DNA from: Cladorhizidae sp. MBARI D1340-BT2
Lineage: Eukaryota; Porifera; Demospongiae; Poecilosclerida; Cladorhizidae
Direction of reading: 5' to 3'
Length of the DNA stretch: 64,000 nt
NCBI GenBank assembly: GCA_028752905.1
Contig: JAQNBH010000007.1
Span: 11,966,919 to 12,030,918, forward strand
Part shown: in pieces, positions 33,948-44,540 of the stretch
How positions within the stretch are numbered: the stretch's first letter is position 1
Layout: every line of letters begins with the position of its first letter
Position numbers and translations under genes: made by a program
Notes under the pieces: model-generated
Database searches by the model: none
The model's input: only the letters and a program-made list of their open reading frames with translations
What the model was told of the DNA's origin: nothing

Positions 33948-34708
33948 GTAGATCAGAGTTTACATCAAAAATTCTTTCCATGCTTCTTTCATTCAATGAA
34001 GATGAAAATGAGAGTGAGAGAGAAAGAGATTGAGACACAAAGAGAGTGAGAGAGAAAGAGAGAGGAGAGAAAGATGTGGATGGACGTGAGGAAGGATGTA
34101 CAGCTTGATGAGGAAAGGTATTGATGATACTGTTGACTTTCTTTAAGTTAAAGGGTGGTTAATTTTACATGTGTTCTGTAAGTATATTTTCTGTTTTTAG
34201 TAAAGGTGCTTAATAAATCAGTTATGGCTTGTGCAAAAAATGTTGCAGTTGTACCACAACCAGCTGACTGTTATTACATAAAACTTAGTGAAAAGCTAAT
34301 GAATAACAGTAAAACAGGGAGACTGCTGATATCCTTCGACCATGCAATTGCAGTCTAGGAAAGCAACTTAATGAGTCGTATAATTGGCCAGCTTCAGAGA
34401 GGCAGCAATTCCGGCTTATAAATCTATGCTTCCCCATGTTGTATATATGTAAAGGAGTTAAATATAAATTAGCCAGATAAACAATTAATTATAAAACAAA
34501 CTCACACTAAGCACTTTCCATGCCAACCTGATGGTTATTTGCTTGCTTATAGTACAGTTAGTATAACATAGAATTTTGTTAAATTTCATATACTTATATG
34601 AAGCCATGGCAATCACTCAGGAGGGAATGCTAGAGGCCAAGTAACAATATTTCTTGAATTTAGATGATATTGCAACAATAACCTACATTTAAGAGGCACA
34701 TTACTAGA

Positions 34709-34717
34709 TATATAAAG
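34709..34717 (+). promoter_or_regulatory. TATA box of pseudogene B (TATATAAAG)
   Basis: Conserved with copies A and C; 67 bp before the ATG. Confidence 0.5.
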
Positions 34718-34783
34718 ATAAGCAACATCAAGGTTAAAAAACTGCACTACCACCAGGTCATAGTTAGCAGCACCAAATCAATC

Positions 34784-35833
34784 ATGAATCAATTCTACTT
34801 TTCCTTCGCACTGTTAATGATACTTTCTTCAGTCTATTCAGCAGCCAAAGAATGCACTACTGCAGAAACAACAGCGTGTACCCAACGACTGCTTACTCAT
34901 CTCGGAAGCCACAACTATAGCTTCAATCCAGAAGTGACTGTCTCTCATTGTGAGGGAACTGAATGACCGAGTCTACAGCGTGTACCCAACGACTGCTTAC
35001 TCATCTCGGAAGCCACAACTATAGCTTCAATCCAGAAGTGACTGTCTCTCATTGTGAGGGAACTGAATGACCGAGTCTACAGCATGTACCCAACGACTGC
35101 TTACTCATCTCGGAAGCCACAACTATAGCTTCAATCCAGAAGTGACTGTCTGTCATTGTGAGGGAACTGAATGACCGAGTCTTGCAGGTAGGTAATAGTT
35201 CAAAGGGAAGACTAGGACTATTGAAGTTGCAGTAACTATATTAACCATTATATTTATTACCTTTGGCAAAGTTTGGCTCAGGTGCCAACAATATGTCCAC
35301 CAGCTATTCTCAGTGTACTCAACGTTGCTGAACATCCTACTATCAACCTTTAAGGTGTAGCCAACTCCATCGGAAAAATGGACGCTTATCAGAGGCTAAT
35401 CCTGCAGAGCCAGATAGAGAGCTACAGTGAGGATATGCAGGCTCTTTATGATGTGCTCTCTGGGAATCTACTTGACCTCTACAAAGTGGTAAGAAACACA
35501 ATTAAAGCCATCTGATCTGGTTGTGTACATGATTTCACTTGCACATCACTGTTTCTACAGCTGTCACCTACCTACTGTAACTGCACAATTCGAGAAACAG
35601 AGGAGACAAACTCAAGCAACTGTTTCAATGTCCCTCAACTTATTAGAAGATATTTTAAAGAAAATTGTAATCTTATCTCAAAGACAATCTACCAAGAGCT
35701 GAACTTCCTCAATATCCTCATCATGTCCTGGCTGGAAAGTCGAGAGTTGGGTCCATTGCCAGAAATCACAAACTTGGAGTGGCTCTCTTCTCATGTCAAT
35801 GAAAACTCTCCGGCAATTGCCAAGCTAACATAA
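34784..35833 (+). pseudogene. Secreted helical protein, copy B (broken)
   Basis: The signal-peptide region is intact, but exon 1 has lost about 24 bp after the AETTA codons. It also carries TGA in place of the Gly codon of QKGRS. A 104-bp segment of exon 1 is present three times in tandem (34,871-34,974, 34,975-35,078, 35,079-35,182); since 104 is not a multiple of three, the frame cannot survive. The exon 2 acceptor reads CTTTGGCAA instead of CTTTGGCAG, and exon 2 has an internal TAA and a small deletion. Exon 3 (35,561-35,833) is still fully open for 90 codons, with all four of its cysteines and a 3-codon deletion relative to A. It is a duplicated pseudogene: introns are retained, so it is not retroposed. 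Confidence 0.85.
34871..35182. repeat. Three tandem 104-bp copies inside exon 1 of copy B
   Basis: Three adjacent, almost identical 104-bp units start at ACAGCGTGTACCC (ACAGCATGTACCC in the third) and end at GACCGAGTCT. Each includes the same TGA. Confidence 0.95.
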
Positions 35834-35840
35834 AGGAATT

Positions 35841-36859
35841 CTATTTCTTCCTCTAATTCAATCATTTCTCAGATTGGCACATCCTCCCTGTTACAATACC
35901 CATACCTGTGTTATAAAAAATGTTTTAATTTCTATTTATATAAGTGTGTTAGTAAGTTAGTTGCAAAAAAAATCAAACCAATGGGATGGTTGTGCTTGCA
36001 TTTTGTTAGCCAAGTATTTAATGAACAATTTTGTAGAATGGAGAGCATCATTTAACACCTCCAACCAGTTCCGTTTCATGGTTTCCATTCCCATGATGAT
36101 GGGAAAGCCTTGGTCACATTGGTATGTGGTCGCAATGGAAGTAAGGATCTTAGAGCCATCTCGCCAAGGTTGGTGTATCATTTAGCCGGGCTATCCAGAA
36201 AGTTCCAGGTCCTTTTCTGGAATTCCAGCTTACATTCACTTTCAGAGTTATCCACTCCTCTTTCACTGGAAAGTCATCTTCATCGATCTGATCTGCATCA
36301 GCAACAAAAGGCTGCTGGCAATACTGAAGGTAAGAGTTGTCCCTCCAAAGTATTATGTCATCTTCACGCTGTGATTATCTCAAAATACTCTTGCAGTGAT
36401 TCACCAGTTCAACCAACCTCCATGCAGTACACAGTCTATGCCATGAACTGTGCTCAGCCTGGCATTCAATACTTACAGGGAAAATTTGAAACAATATCCT
36501 TTAGCTACAGCCAGAATATGATTTTTTTCGCCCATTAGAGTACATAGAATTCATCCAACATCTTCTGACCCTGATCAGCTGAATGTGCTTCCTTCTGTAG
36601 TAAATTCAGTATTATAAATTGAAGTGGAGGAAGGTAGCTACATGCAAGTGAGCTACTACACTGGTCTTCTGCATCATCAAAGTTTTACTAATCCAGTTTT
36701 AACAGCTCATGAACAATTCTCTCACAACAAAGTTCTTTAGAAGAAGCTTCTAAAATATAACTTATTCCTGTCTATAGTATTTTCTGCTAGTACTAAGTGC
36801 AGCAGTAAGCAGCAGTACTGCACAAAACAGTCAACAGTCACCACATTACATTCACAACT
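35841..36859. other. No recognised gene
   Basis: The longest plus-strand frame is 142 codons (36,110-36,538), of unknown identity and without a recognisable domain. A minus-strand frame of 74 codons (35,957-36,181) is likewise unassigned. Decayed transposon sequence is possible. Confidence 0.4.
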
Positions 36860-37107
36860 GCTCCACTGAAGCTTAGGTTTTGGAAGAGATTTTTAGATGA
36901 TACCTTATGAATTGTGAAGAAGGGAAGTGAGCAGGAGTTGTTGGACCATCTAAACAACATCAAGCCATCCATAAAGTTTACCATGGAGCTTGAAGTGGAT
37001 GGATTGTTGCCCTTTCTGGATTGCCACCTACACAGAAGGGAAGATGGAAGGCTAAATGCAACAATTTACAGAAAACCAACACAAACCTACTGGCACCTTG
37101 GATTTAC
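36860..37107 (+). pseudogene. Penelope-like element reverse-transcriptase fragment
   Basis: One frame, interrupted by a TGA at 36,908, reads LRFWKRFLDDTL, where FLDD occupies the place of the catalytic YxDD. It then reads HLNNIKPSIKFTMELEVDG, LLPFLDCHLHR and ATIYRKPTQTYWHL. The combination of an xxDDT box followed by a short spacer, IKFTxExExDGxLPFLD and YRKPTxT is characteristic of Penelope-like RT. The homology ends near 37,107; no GIY-YIG domain was seen. Confidence 0.7.
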
Positions 37108-37599
37108 CTGGCTACTAAGGGGGAGGGGAGCGGGGTTACAAACATATATAGCTATCCATCATGGCTACTCATTTTTTCCTCGATCTTATTTCTTCTTTTT
37201 TTTCTTTTGCAACTGCTATCATGGAGGGTATCTTTGCTAATTTCCAGAAGCAACTACTCATCACTCGGAATTTTTTTGCTTTTGAAAAAGAAGGCATTGC
37301 TAGATGGATTTCTCTCCTGCTTTTGTTTTAGGCACTGTGCAACATAACATCCATAGCCTTTGTTTGCAACTAATTCTCTATCAAGTTGCAGCTCTATTGC
37401 ATCTGCTTCAAAATGATCAAATATTTTTGTGAATATACAAATGCAGATGAACCTGCCTAACATTAAATTTCCAGAATGGGCTTCTATTTGCAGATTGGAC
37501 AGAAAAGAGATTGTGCAGGCTGTCAAATAATTTGCACATTGAAATGCATGCATATGTAGATCTGGCAGTTCTCAACACAGAATAGAGCACTAAGCAGAA
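37108..37599. other. No recognised gene
   Basis: It contains a T-rich run near 37,180-37,205. The minus-strand frame of 99 codons (37,254-37,553) is not recognised. Confidence 0.4.
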
Positions 37600-38660
37600 T
37601 GGGTCTGTGTTGCGGCACAGATAAAGGGAGTTGTTTCTGAACGACTAAAGAAAGCAACTGTCCTTACAACAAAAAAATCTCTGAATTCGCTGAGCAGCAA
37701 GCAGCTTAAAGCATGCAAAGACAAGTGGGACAGACATCTTCATTCTCTCCAGGAACAATCAAAGTTCAAGGAGATTACATGAAAGGTGAGAAAATTATCA
37801 TGGAGGAGCAAACTCATCATGGAGGAGAAAACTCATCAAGAGGAACAAACTCATCAATGGCCTCCCTTTCAAGTTACATGCTTTCTCCTGAAAGCTGGCT
37901 CGGACACCTTACTTATGCCTGTGGACCTTTCCCTCTGGAAGATATAGCATCCCTTTAAGTACATCGTGGCTCCCTAGGCCAACCACTGCACACATCCTAA
38001 ACACTTGTCCTATTGCTCCCTTAAACAGGGACGATAAACCTTTGACCATGTTCCATCAGTGATGGTAACTGCCTCTCCTTTCGCTAGGCTACAAGATTTA
38101 AGCACAGCTAGAAGGGGAAAAAGCTGAGGAAAACCTCCCAATCACCAGTCCTGACATTAACTGCAAACTTACATGCCAAGGGTTGGTCATTACACTTTGA
38201 AAACAGTGCTTATTGGAGATAACAGTCCCCAACAAAATTAATTGGCAACATGCCTGGACCAGACAAAAATGAGGAAACAGAACAAGGGTGACCACCCTAC
38301 CTCATTGCAGACGTCAAAGAAAGAACATTTCAAGCCAGATGTAATACAGTAGAAATTGGAGCTCTGGAGCACATTATCCCAATCCAAAGGTGGAGTAATT
38401 TGACATTCCTACCACATGAGGTCACATGGATAGTGTATCATCCTCTAGTTAAAGCAGTGAAGGAAGAATTGAAGAGAAGAAGAAGCCAAACCAAGATACG
38501 GCACAATGGAAATTGGAGCTCTGGGCCACCTTACATGCAGTAATCGATACCTGATCATATAAGGTCACACAGAAATAATGATCGATATTCTAATGAAGGC
38601 AGTTTGTAATTGTGGAATCACAGAAAGGCATAAGCTGCAACACCTCTGTACCATTCTATT
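37600..38660 (+). pseudogene. Decayed tail of another retroelement (tentative)
   Basis: Broken frames include LKACKDKWDRHLHSLQEQ (near 37,705), LKAGSDTLL with later LKQGR (37,890-38,030), VEIGALEHII (38,350) and MEIGALGHLT (38,507). From family knowledge this succession resembles the C-terminal region that follows the reverse transcriptase in some invertebrate non-LTR elements, but no RT block is present and every frame is broken. The repeated EIGAL(E/G)H motif suggests that part of the region was duplicated. Confidence 0.35.
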
Positions 38661-39174
38661 CCAACTTGTATTTAATGGTCTTTATAATGCTTAACCCCAC
38701 CACCCCACCCCATCTCACCTCTCATCTCCTTTTCAATGTTCAGCAGGCAGAGTTTACAGGTTCCTTTTTATGAGTGAACCTATCATTAATCACTACTTAC
38801 TCATCTCCTTGCTCATCCATTAGCTCACTATAAAAATATACATCTCTAAAATACTCTGTAAAAAGTCTTATGTTAATTTCTTAGAAAATTCAGATGCTTT
38901 TATATTTCTGACAAAAAAAAATCAAAATTGTGATGTGAGCTTTCAAATTCCTGATAGCAGACATATCCACACAAAGACAAAGACCATCACAAAAAAGTTT
39001 GCTAGAACCCACATGGTGGAAATTAACTGGAGTGGATGGCTAGCAAGGCTACATACTCTACCAGAAAAACACCACATATGCTGAAATGACATAGTTTACA
39101 GTGGCAAGTGTCGTCGTCATTGGTTTCAGCCAAAAACCAACAAACAGGGAACCCAAAAAAGCGAATAAACCAAT
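38661..39174. other. No recognised gene
   Basis: AT-rich, with a short CCACC-rich stretch at 38,694-38,720. Confidence 0.4.
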
Positions 39175-39325
39175 AATAGCTAGCAATCATCTAGCTAACT
39201 AGCTCTAACTACCATGTAGCTAACTAGCTCTAACTACCATAACTAGCTCTAGCCACCATATAGCTAACTAGCTCTAGCAACCATATAGCTAACTAACTCT
39301 ATCAACCACAACTACCTCTAGCAGA
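39175..39325. repeat. TAGCTAACTAGCTCTA minisatellite
   Basis: About five units of roughly 25-30 bp are built from ATAGCTAACTAGCTCTA and ACTACCAT. Confidence 0.8.
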
Positions 39326-39717
39326 AGGCTGTCAGCAGCATAAATTTTGTAGGTCAAGAAGAGCAACCTAAAATTATAATGCGAATGAATAATCAATTTC
39401 TGGGGCAAAGCTTTGGGAAGATGTCCACCTTACATTTATGTAGACCTGCACCTGGATTTCCCACCCACCCCCCCCAAAAAAAATTGGGAGAGGTACAACA
39501 AAATTCACCCCCTCCCCAATTATGGAACCCTTCAGCTCTTATGGTGGCAGTGGAGTGCCACGGTGTCTTCCATGGGAAATATGGAGAATTGAAAAATGAC
39601 AAAACAGAAGAAAGATAGATTATCAACTTCCAGTGCTGTCTCATGTCATTGCAAACAACTTAAGCCTCACTGTGGTGACCATCTGAGCTATATCACACAA
39701 GTTCAAACTGAAGTGGT
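39326..39717. other. No recognised gene
   Basis: Open frames around a poly-C/poly-A stretch (39,468-39,484) are not convincing genes. Confidence 0.4.
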
Positions 39718-39815
39718 ACACTGTACCCACTCACCTGAGCTCACACTCACTCACCTGAGCTCACACACACTCACCTGAGCTGACTCACCTGAGCTCTCTC
39801 TCTCACACTCACACA
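39718..39815. repeat. ACTCACCTGAGCTCAC short array
   Basis: Units of about 15-18 bp containing CACCTGAGCTCACAC repeat five times, trailing into CTCACACTCACA. Confidence 0.8.
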
Positions 39816-40439
39816 CTGTACAACTAGAGAAATAATTGAATGATAAGCACATGCTCTCTTATTGGAATAGTATATTGTTGCAATATCTTAAATCCACATT
39901 GTTTAATGAGCTATTGCTTACTATCTCACACTGTCTGACCTCGTTCCCACTGCATATCCCACTTGCTTTCACCCTGGACTTGCAGCAAAATGCTCCTTTG
40001 TAGCTGCAGCTTCGCCACCATAAGCTTCCATCTCTGCACCAGCAGATAGCTACACTCCACTCCCACCAGCATGCTTCATGTGGCCCAGCTCAACAGCAAT
40101 AGGAAACTACAAAGTTTGCACGTATATTACGAAAGTTTCCATTGGGGCTCGAGTTCATTGGATTAATACTTTATCAATCTCATTACATCATTTCCTATAG
40201 TACACTAGACACTTCCTATAGTATACTAGACACTTACTATAATATACTAGACACCTGTTACATAAATAGCTCCTTTAAGCATAAAAGAGGAGGAAGAAGA
40301 AGAAAATGTCCCTTAGACATGCACATAATTAGGTCACCTCCTTTGTGTAGAAGTGTCTGTGGAAATCACTGAATGTACTCATACAGTGAATATTATATTT
40401 TTTTAATATCTACTGTTTTAAAATACAAGGCTGAATTAC
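39816..40439. other. No recognised gene; small TACTAGACAC array
   Basis: 40,188-40,260 holds four units of about 20-25 bp containing TATAxTATACTAGACAC. The remainder is unassigned. Confidence 0.4.
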
Positions 40440-41165
40440 CAGTGCCACTGCATATATATATAGCAGTATTGGAGTGACCACTGTCTGGCAGCAGTACCCC
40501 AGTGCACCACACATAGTGACTAGTAGTGTTGGAGTGACCACTGTCTGGCACTAGTACCCCAGTACACCACACATAGTGACTAGCAGTGTGGGGTGACCCT
40601 GTCTGTGAAGCAATCTCCAAACACTGGACCAACACCACACTGGGTTGAGACAGGTTGATAATAGCTCTATTGTGACACACACTGGACCAACACCGCACTG
40701 GATTGAGGCAGGTTGAATTAAGTTGACAATAGCTCTTATGAGGACACACACTAGACCAACAACACACTAGGTTAAGAGAGGTTGATCTAGGTTGAGAATA
40801 GCTCTATTGGGAGACACGCTAGACCAACACCACACTGGGTTGAGGCAGGTTGACAATAGCTCTATGGGGATACACACTGGACCAATACAAAACTGGGTTG
40901 AGGTACATTGACAATAGCTCTATGGGGACACACACTGGACCAACATCACATTGGGTTAAGACAGTTTGAAGTTGGCTGACAATAGCTCTATAGAGACACA
41001 CTAGACAAACACCACACTGGGTTGAGGCAGGTTGAAGTAGGTTGACAATAGCATATGGGGATATACACTGGACCAACATCACATTGGGTTAAGAAAGGTT
41101 GAAGTAGGCTGACAATAGCTCATGGGGATACACACTGGACCAACACCACATTTGGTTGAGGGAGA
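40440..41165. repeat. Two adjoining ~60-bp minisatellites
   Basis: 40,440-40,600 carries units with GTTGGAGTGACCACTGTCTG and AGTACCCCAGTACACCACAC. 40,615-41,165 carries units of about 60-68 bp built from GACAATAGCTCTATGGGGAC, ACACTGGACCAACACCACAC and TGGGTTGAGGCAGGTTGA, about nine copies. Minus-strand frames of 66-124 codons are translated repeats. Confidence 0.85.
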
Positions 41166-41324
41166 CTGGAGTAGGTTGAGAATGCATTAAAAATAATAGC
41201 TCTTTTGGGAGGGTGGTAGGCACCCAATGGAAGCTCAAGCTGGTAAAGGAGGTGGTGTATACATGTGAAGTTATGATAAAAACGACAGAATAAAGCTTGT
41301 TTCAGAGTTCTTGTCCACTTCACT

Positions 41325-41640
41325 AGCTAGAATTATGATAGGACTAGGATTATGCCAGGACTAGGGCTAGGGTTATGGCCATGGGCTAGGGATAGGATTA
41401 TGCCAGGGCTTGGGTTATGGCTAACATTAGGGCTAGAGTTAGTCATAGGGTTATGCCAGGACAACCGTTAGAGCTAGGGTTATGCCAGAGTTAAGGTTAT
41501 GACCAATGGCTAGAGCTTAGGATTATGCCAAGGCTGGGGCTGGGGTTGACTAGGAGCTAGGTTATGGTTGGGGCTAGTGTTATGGCCAGGATTTAGGGCT
41601 ATGATTATGGCAGGGCTAGGTCTAGGACTAGATAGCAAAA
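41325..41640. repeat. Second degenerate telomere-like array
   Basis: GGGCTAGGGTTATG, GCCAGGGCT and similar hexamer variants fill this stretch. Like 19,845-20,360 it lies next to a foldback copy: L ends before the first array and R begins after the second. Confidence 0.75.
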
Positions 41641-41959
41641 ATCTTGACATCCTGGGATTGTGCCAGCACTACTGGGCCACCCTGTAATTGATGCATTTAA
41701 ATAAGAAGAATTGATATCCTGCCAGAAGCCAAGTGAGTGAGTGAGGGTAGAGCTATATTTAGATAGGCATTTCTCAACAACAATTCCCTGACACTGAAAC
41801 CAGGCACTGTTCCTCATTTTGATTTAAAGGAAAAGGAAAATTAAAACAAGGAACAAACTGGTTTCAGAGCCAGGGAAACAGTTGCTGACAAATTTCTGTG
41901 CAATAGTGTCATTGGGGGATCCCCTATGTGTAGCAGATGTGAGGTCAAGTGGAACACAC
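41641..41959. other. Spacer before foldback R
   Basis: No gene is recognised. Confidence 0.4.
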
Positions 41960-42430
41960 TTATCAGCTGAACAAACACAAAATTTCCTACAGAACAAAAT
42001 GCCACTTTAATCAGCTCATGAGTTCCTCTAGAGATGTGAAAGACTGTGGGCAATGCCCAAGCTTTTCCTTTGCAACAGACCTTTGACCCCTTTACTCAGA
42101 TCTCATCACATCTGTGGCAACCTCAACCACCTTACATACTCTTACTATATGGCATACAACCCTACCCACACACAAATCACCATTGCATGTTCTCACAACC
42201 TTATCCATACCACTGCAAATACTCTTCTACCCCCCACCATCACTGTACATGCTCACATTCCCATCCACCACCACTGCACATGCTCACATCCCTACCCACC
42301 ACCACTGAACATGGTCACATCCTTACATACCAGAAATCCACATGTTCACATCCTTACTCACGACTACTGCATACTGTATGCATTAGTAATCACAAACTTG
42401 ATGGTGGGCACTCGAGGTTTGCTGCCCCAG
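41960..42430. repeat. Outer module of R, like 1,262-1,700 of L
   Basis: CTCATGAGTTCCTCTAGAGA, GACTGTGGGCAATGCCCAAG and the CCACCACTGCACATGCTCAC array match L at 1,308-1,700. In R this block lies outside the outer repeat and not inside it. Confidence 0.75.
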
Positions 42431-42456
42431 GCTAGGTGAAGCACACACAAGTTTGA

Positions 42457-42970
42457 ACTTGGGAGAGGGTGGTATTAGAGGAGCTTGACACAGACTTGGG
42501 GAGAATTGACATAGACTTGGGTGGAACTAGAGTAGCTTGACACAGACTTGGGGAGAACTAGAGTAGCTTGACACACAATTAGGGAGAACTAAAGTATCTT
42601 GACATAGACTTGGGAGAGCTGGAACAGCCAAAAACCACTTGACATGCACAATGTAGTAATTGCTGTACCCAACATAACCATACAACGACCCCACCTCTGA
42701 CATAACCATCCCTGACACATCCAGGAATCACACAAAGTCGCTGTCATGAACTAGAACTATAGAATGAGATTTCCTGGTGATCTTGTATGACTTTGTGTTG
42801 AGAATGCAATACAAACAAATAATATCACAGCTGCAGGTGAGAGATCCTAGATACCCAGCCAGGGGGAAACCCTTACACCTCCTCATTACTCAAAGATTGC
42901 ATTTGCCAGATAATATCTGAAGAACAAATATTATTCACAATATGTAACCCAATGACTTGACACGCTAAAC
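42457..42970. repeat. Outer module of R, inverse of 16,410-17,265
   Basis: A short GCTTGACACAGACTTGGGG array (42,480-42,625) is followed by sequence that is the reverse complement of 16,410-16,760, for example TATGTAACCCAATGACTTGA at 42,940. Confidence 0.75.
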
Positions 42971-42974
42971 AACA

Positions 42975-43500
42975 CACTGGATGACAAGCCTCTAGCTAAC
43001 TCACCAGCAGTCAGTGTTCTCCTGCTTGAGGTTTCACTTAGAGATAACATACCAGCAGTCTGGTTCATTGGGGGCTTTACGCTGGGTGGGAAATTCAAAA
43101 AATTCATTTTGGGCTGTGAGGTTAAACAAGTATATATAACCACAGGCTTTGGGGGGGGGGGGATCCCTTCACCCATATGAGAACAGGGAGAAGGAAGAAG
43201 GATATTCATTATCTACTCTTCAACTCACTCCTAACCATGTATTTTGTCACCATGGCTACCTTGAAATTAATAGGAGGTGGGAAGTTACAAGGCTCAATCC
43301 GAATGTCGCTGGACTCAACTTTTGTTGGGGGACAAAAGATATTCTTTCGAAAGTGAAAGAACTAAAGGTCAAGGTCAAGATATATATTAAATGGTCAAGG
43401 TCAAGTTACATATAAGAGGTCAAGGTACATACAAAAATTCATGGTGCATAACAAAGTCAAGGTCAAGGAGCATACATACAAAAGGTCAAGTAACAATCAG
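42975..43500. repeat. Outer inverted repeat in R, left side
   Basis: Near-copy of 1-480, preceded by a partial extra terminal unit (CCTCTAGCTAACTCACCAGC). It includes the AGGTCA cluster (43,363-43,490) and a G run at 43,149-43,160. Confidence 0.8.
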
Positions 43501-44210
43501 CGTGACATGCAGGGGGGTGAAATTTCAAGCACACGTGCTTGCCTAATTAGCGCCTAATGAATATGCTCGTGTAGAGTAGGGCTTCCTCTAGCCACGATAA
43601 CAATGGCAGCACTCTCTAATCAGAAACTACAACTACAAACGGTTAAGGCACACAAGTACTCACACTTTGGCTGCATACAACTTTAGCATATCAAGAGAGC
43701 ACACAGAGATCTGTCATCTAAGCAAGTTCATACAGTTAAGTGTGCGGTATTTATGGAGCTCCAAACTCAACCCACTTCACATGACCACTTAAATAAAAAA
43801 TATCTCTACATTTGTTTCTACAGATTTATCAATCACAGCCATTCAAGACTTGATGCTGGTAAGTTATTTCTTGAACAGGTTCGGTTGAGTGACCTTACTT
43901 CACATTCCAACTTGCAGTTCCAAAATATAAATAATCATGGCAAAAAACAAAAACTACCATCAGAAAGCATACTGTACTGGCTACATTTTAGTATATATAT
44001 ATATATCAGGACCATATGTATGTGTGAAAAGATATGGCACTTCAAATGGTAAACCACAGCTTTCAGACCTCTTACCCCCCTCACGACTCCATGCTATGCA
44101 GCTACCTTCTCAGACTCCAGCTCCACGCTCACACACACACTCACATACACGCACACACACACACTCATGCATACACACATACACACTCAAACACACACAC
44201 ATGATGTATG
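43501..44210. other. Non-coding spacer of R
   Basis: Counterpart of 481-1,216. No gene is recognised. MITE-related fragment at 43,690-43,775; CA-rich microsatellite at 44,130-44,205. Confidence 0.5.
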
Positions 44211-44254
44211 GAAAGGGGACCACTTGTACAGAGAAACCAAATGTGAACCAGTGT

Positions 44255-44540
44255 GTGCATGTGCTCAAAACCACACCCACCACCGCTGTACATGCTCACA
44301 TCTTTACCCAACACACCCACTGCCACTGCACACACTCGCCACTACACATGCTCACATTCGTACCACCACACCCACCACCACTGCATGTAATCGCATCCCA
44401 ACCCACCACACCCATTGCCACTGCACATGCTCATATCCATACCCAACACCACCACACGTGCTCACATCCCTACCCACCACACTCACCACCGCTGTACATA
44501 CTCACATCCATACCCACAACACACACCATCACTACACATC
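44255..44540. repeat. Minisatellite interrupted by hAT-1, copy R
   Basis: CACCACTGCACATGCTCACA-type units, continuing at 47,563 on the other side of hAT-1. Confidence 0.8.

Larger units (their letters stand above)
33948..35840. repeat. Duplicated gene segment B
   Basis: Diverged duplicate of 27,566-29,280, retaining the upstream region, TATA box, exons and introns in order. It includes a GAGA-rich stretch at 34,005-34,070. Confidence 0.85.

Noticed and set aside
36110..36538. 142-codon plus-strand frame
   Set aside because: No recognisable domain, no splice or promoter context, and it lies among transposon remnants. Left unassigned and not called a gene.
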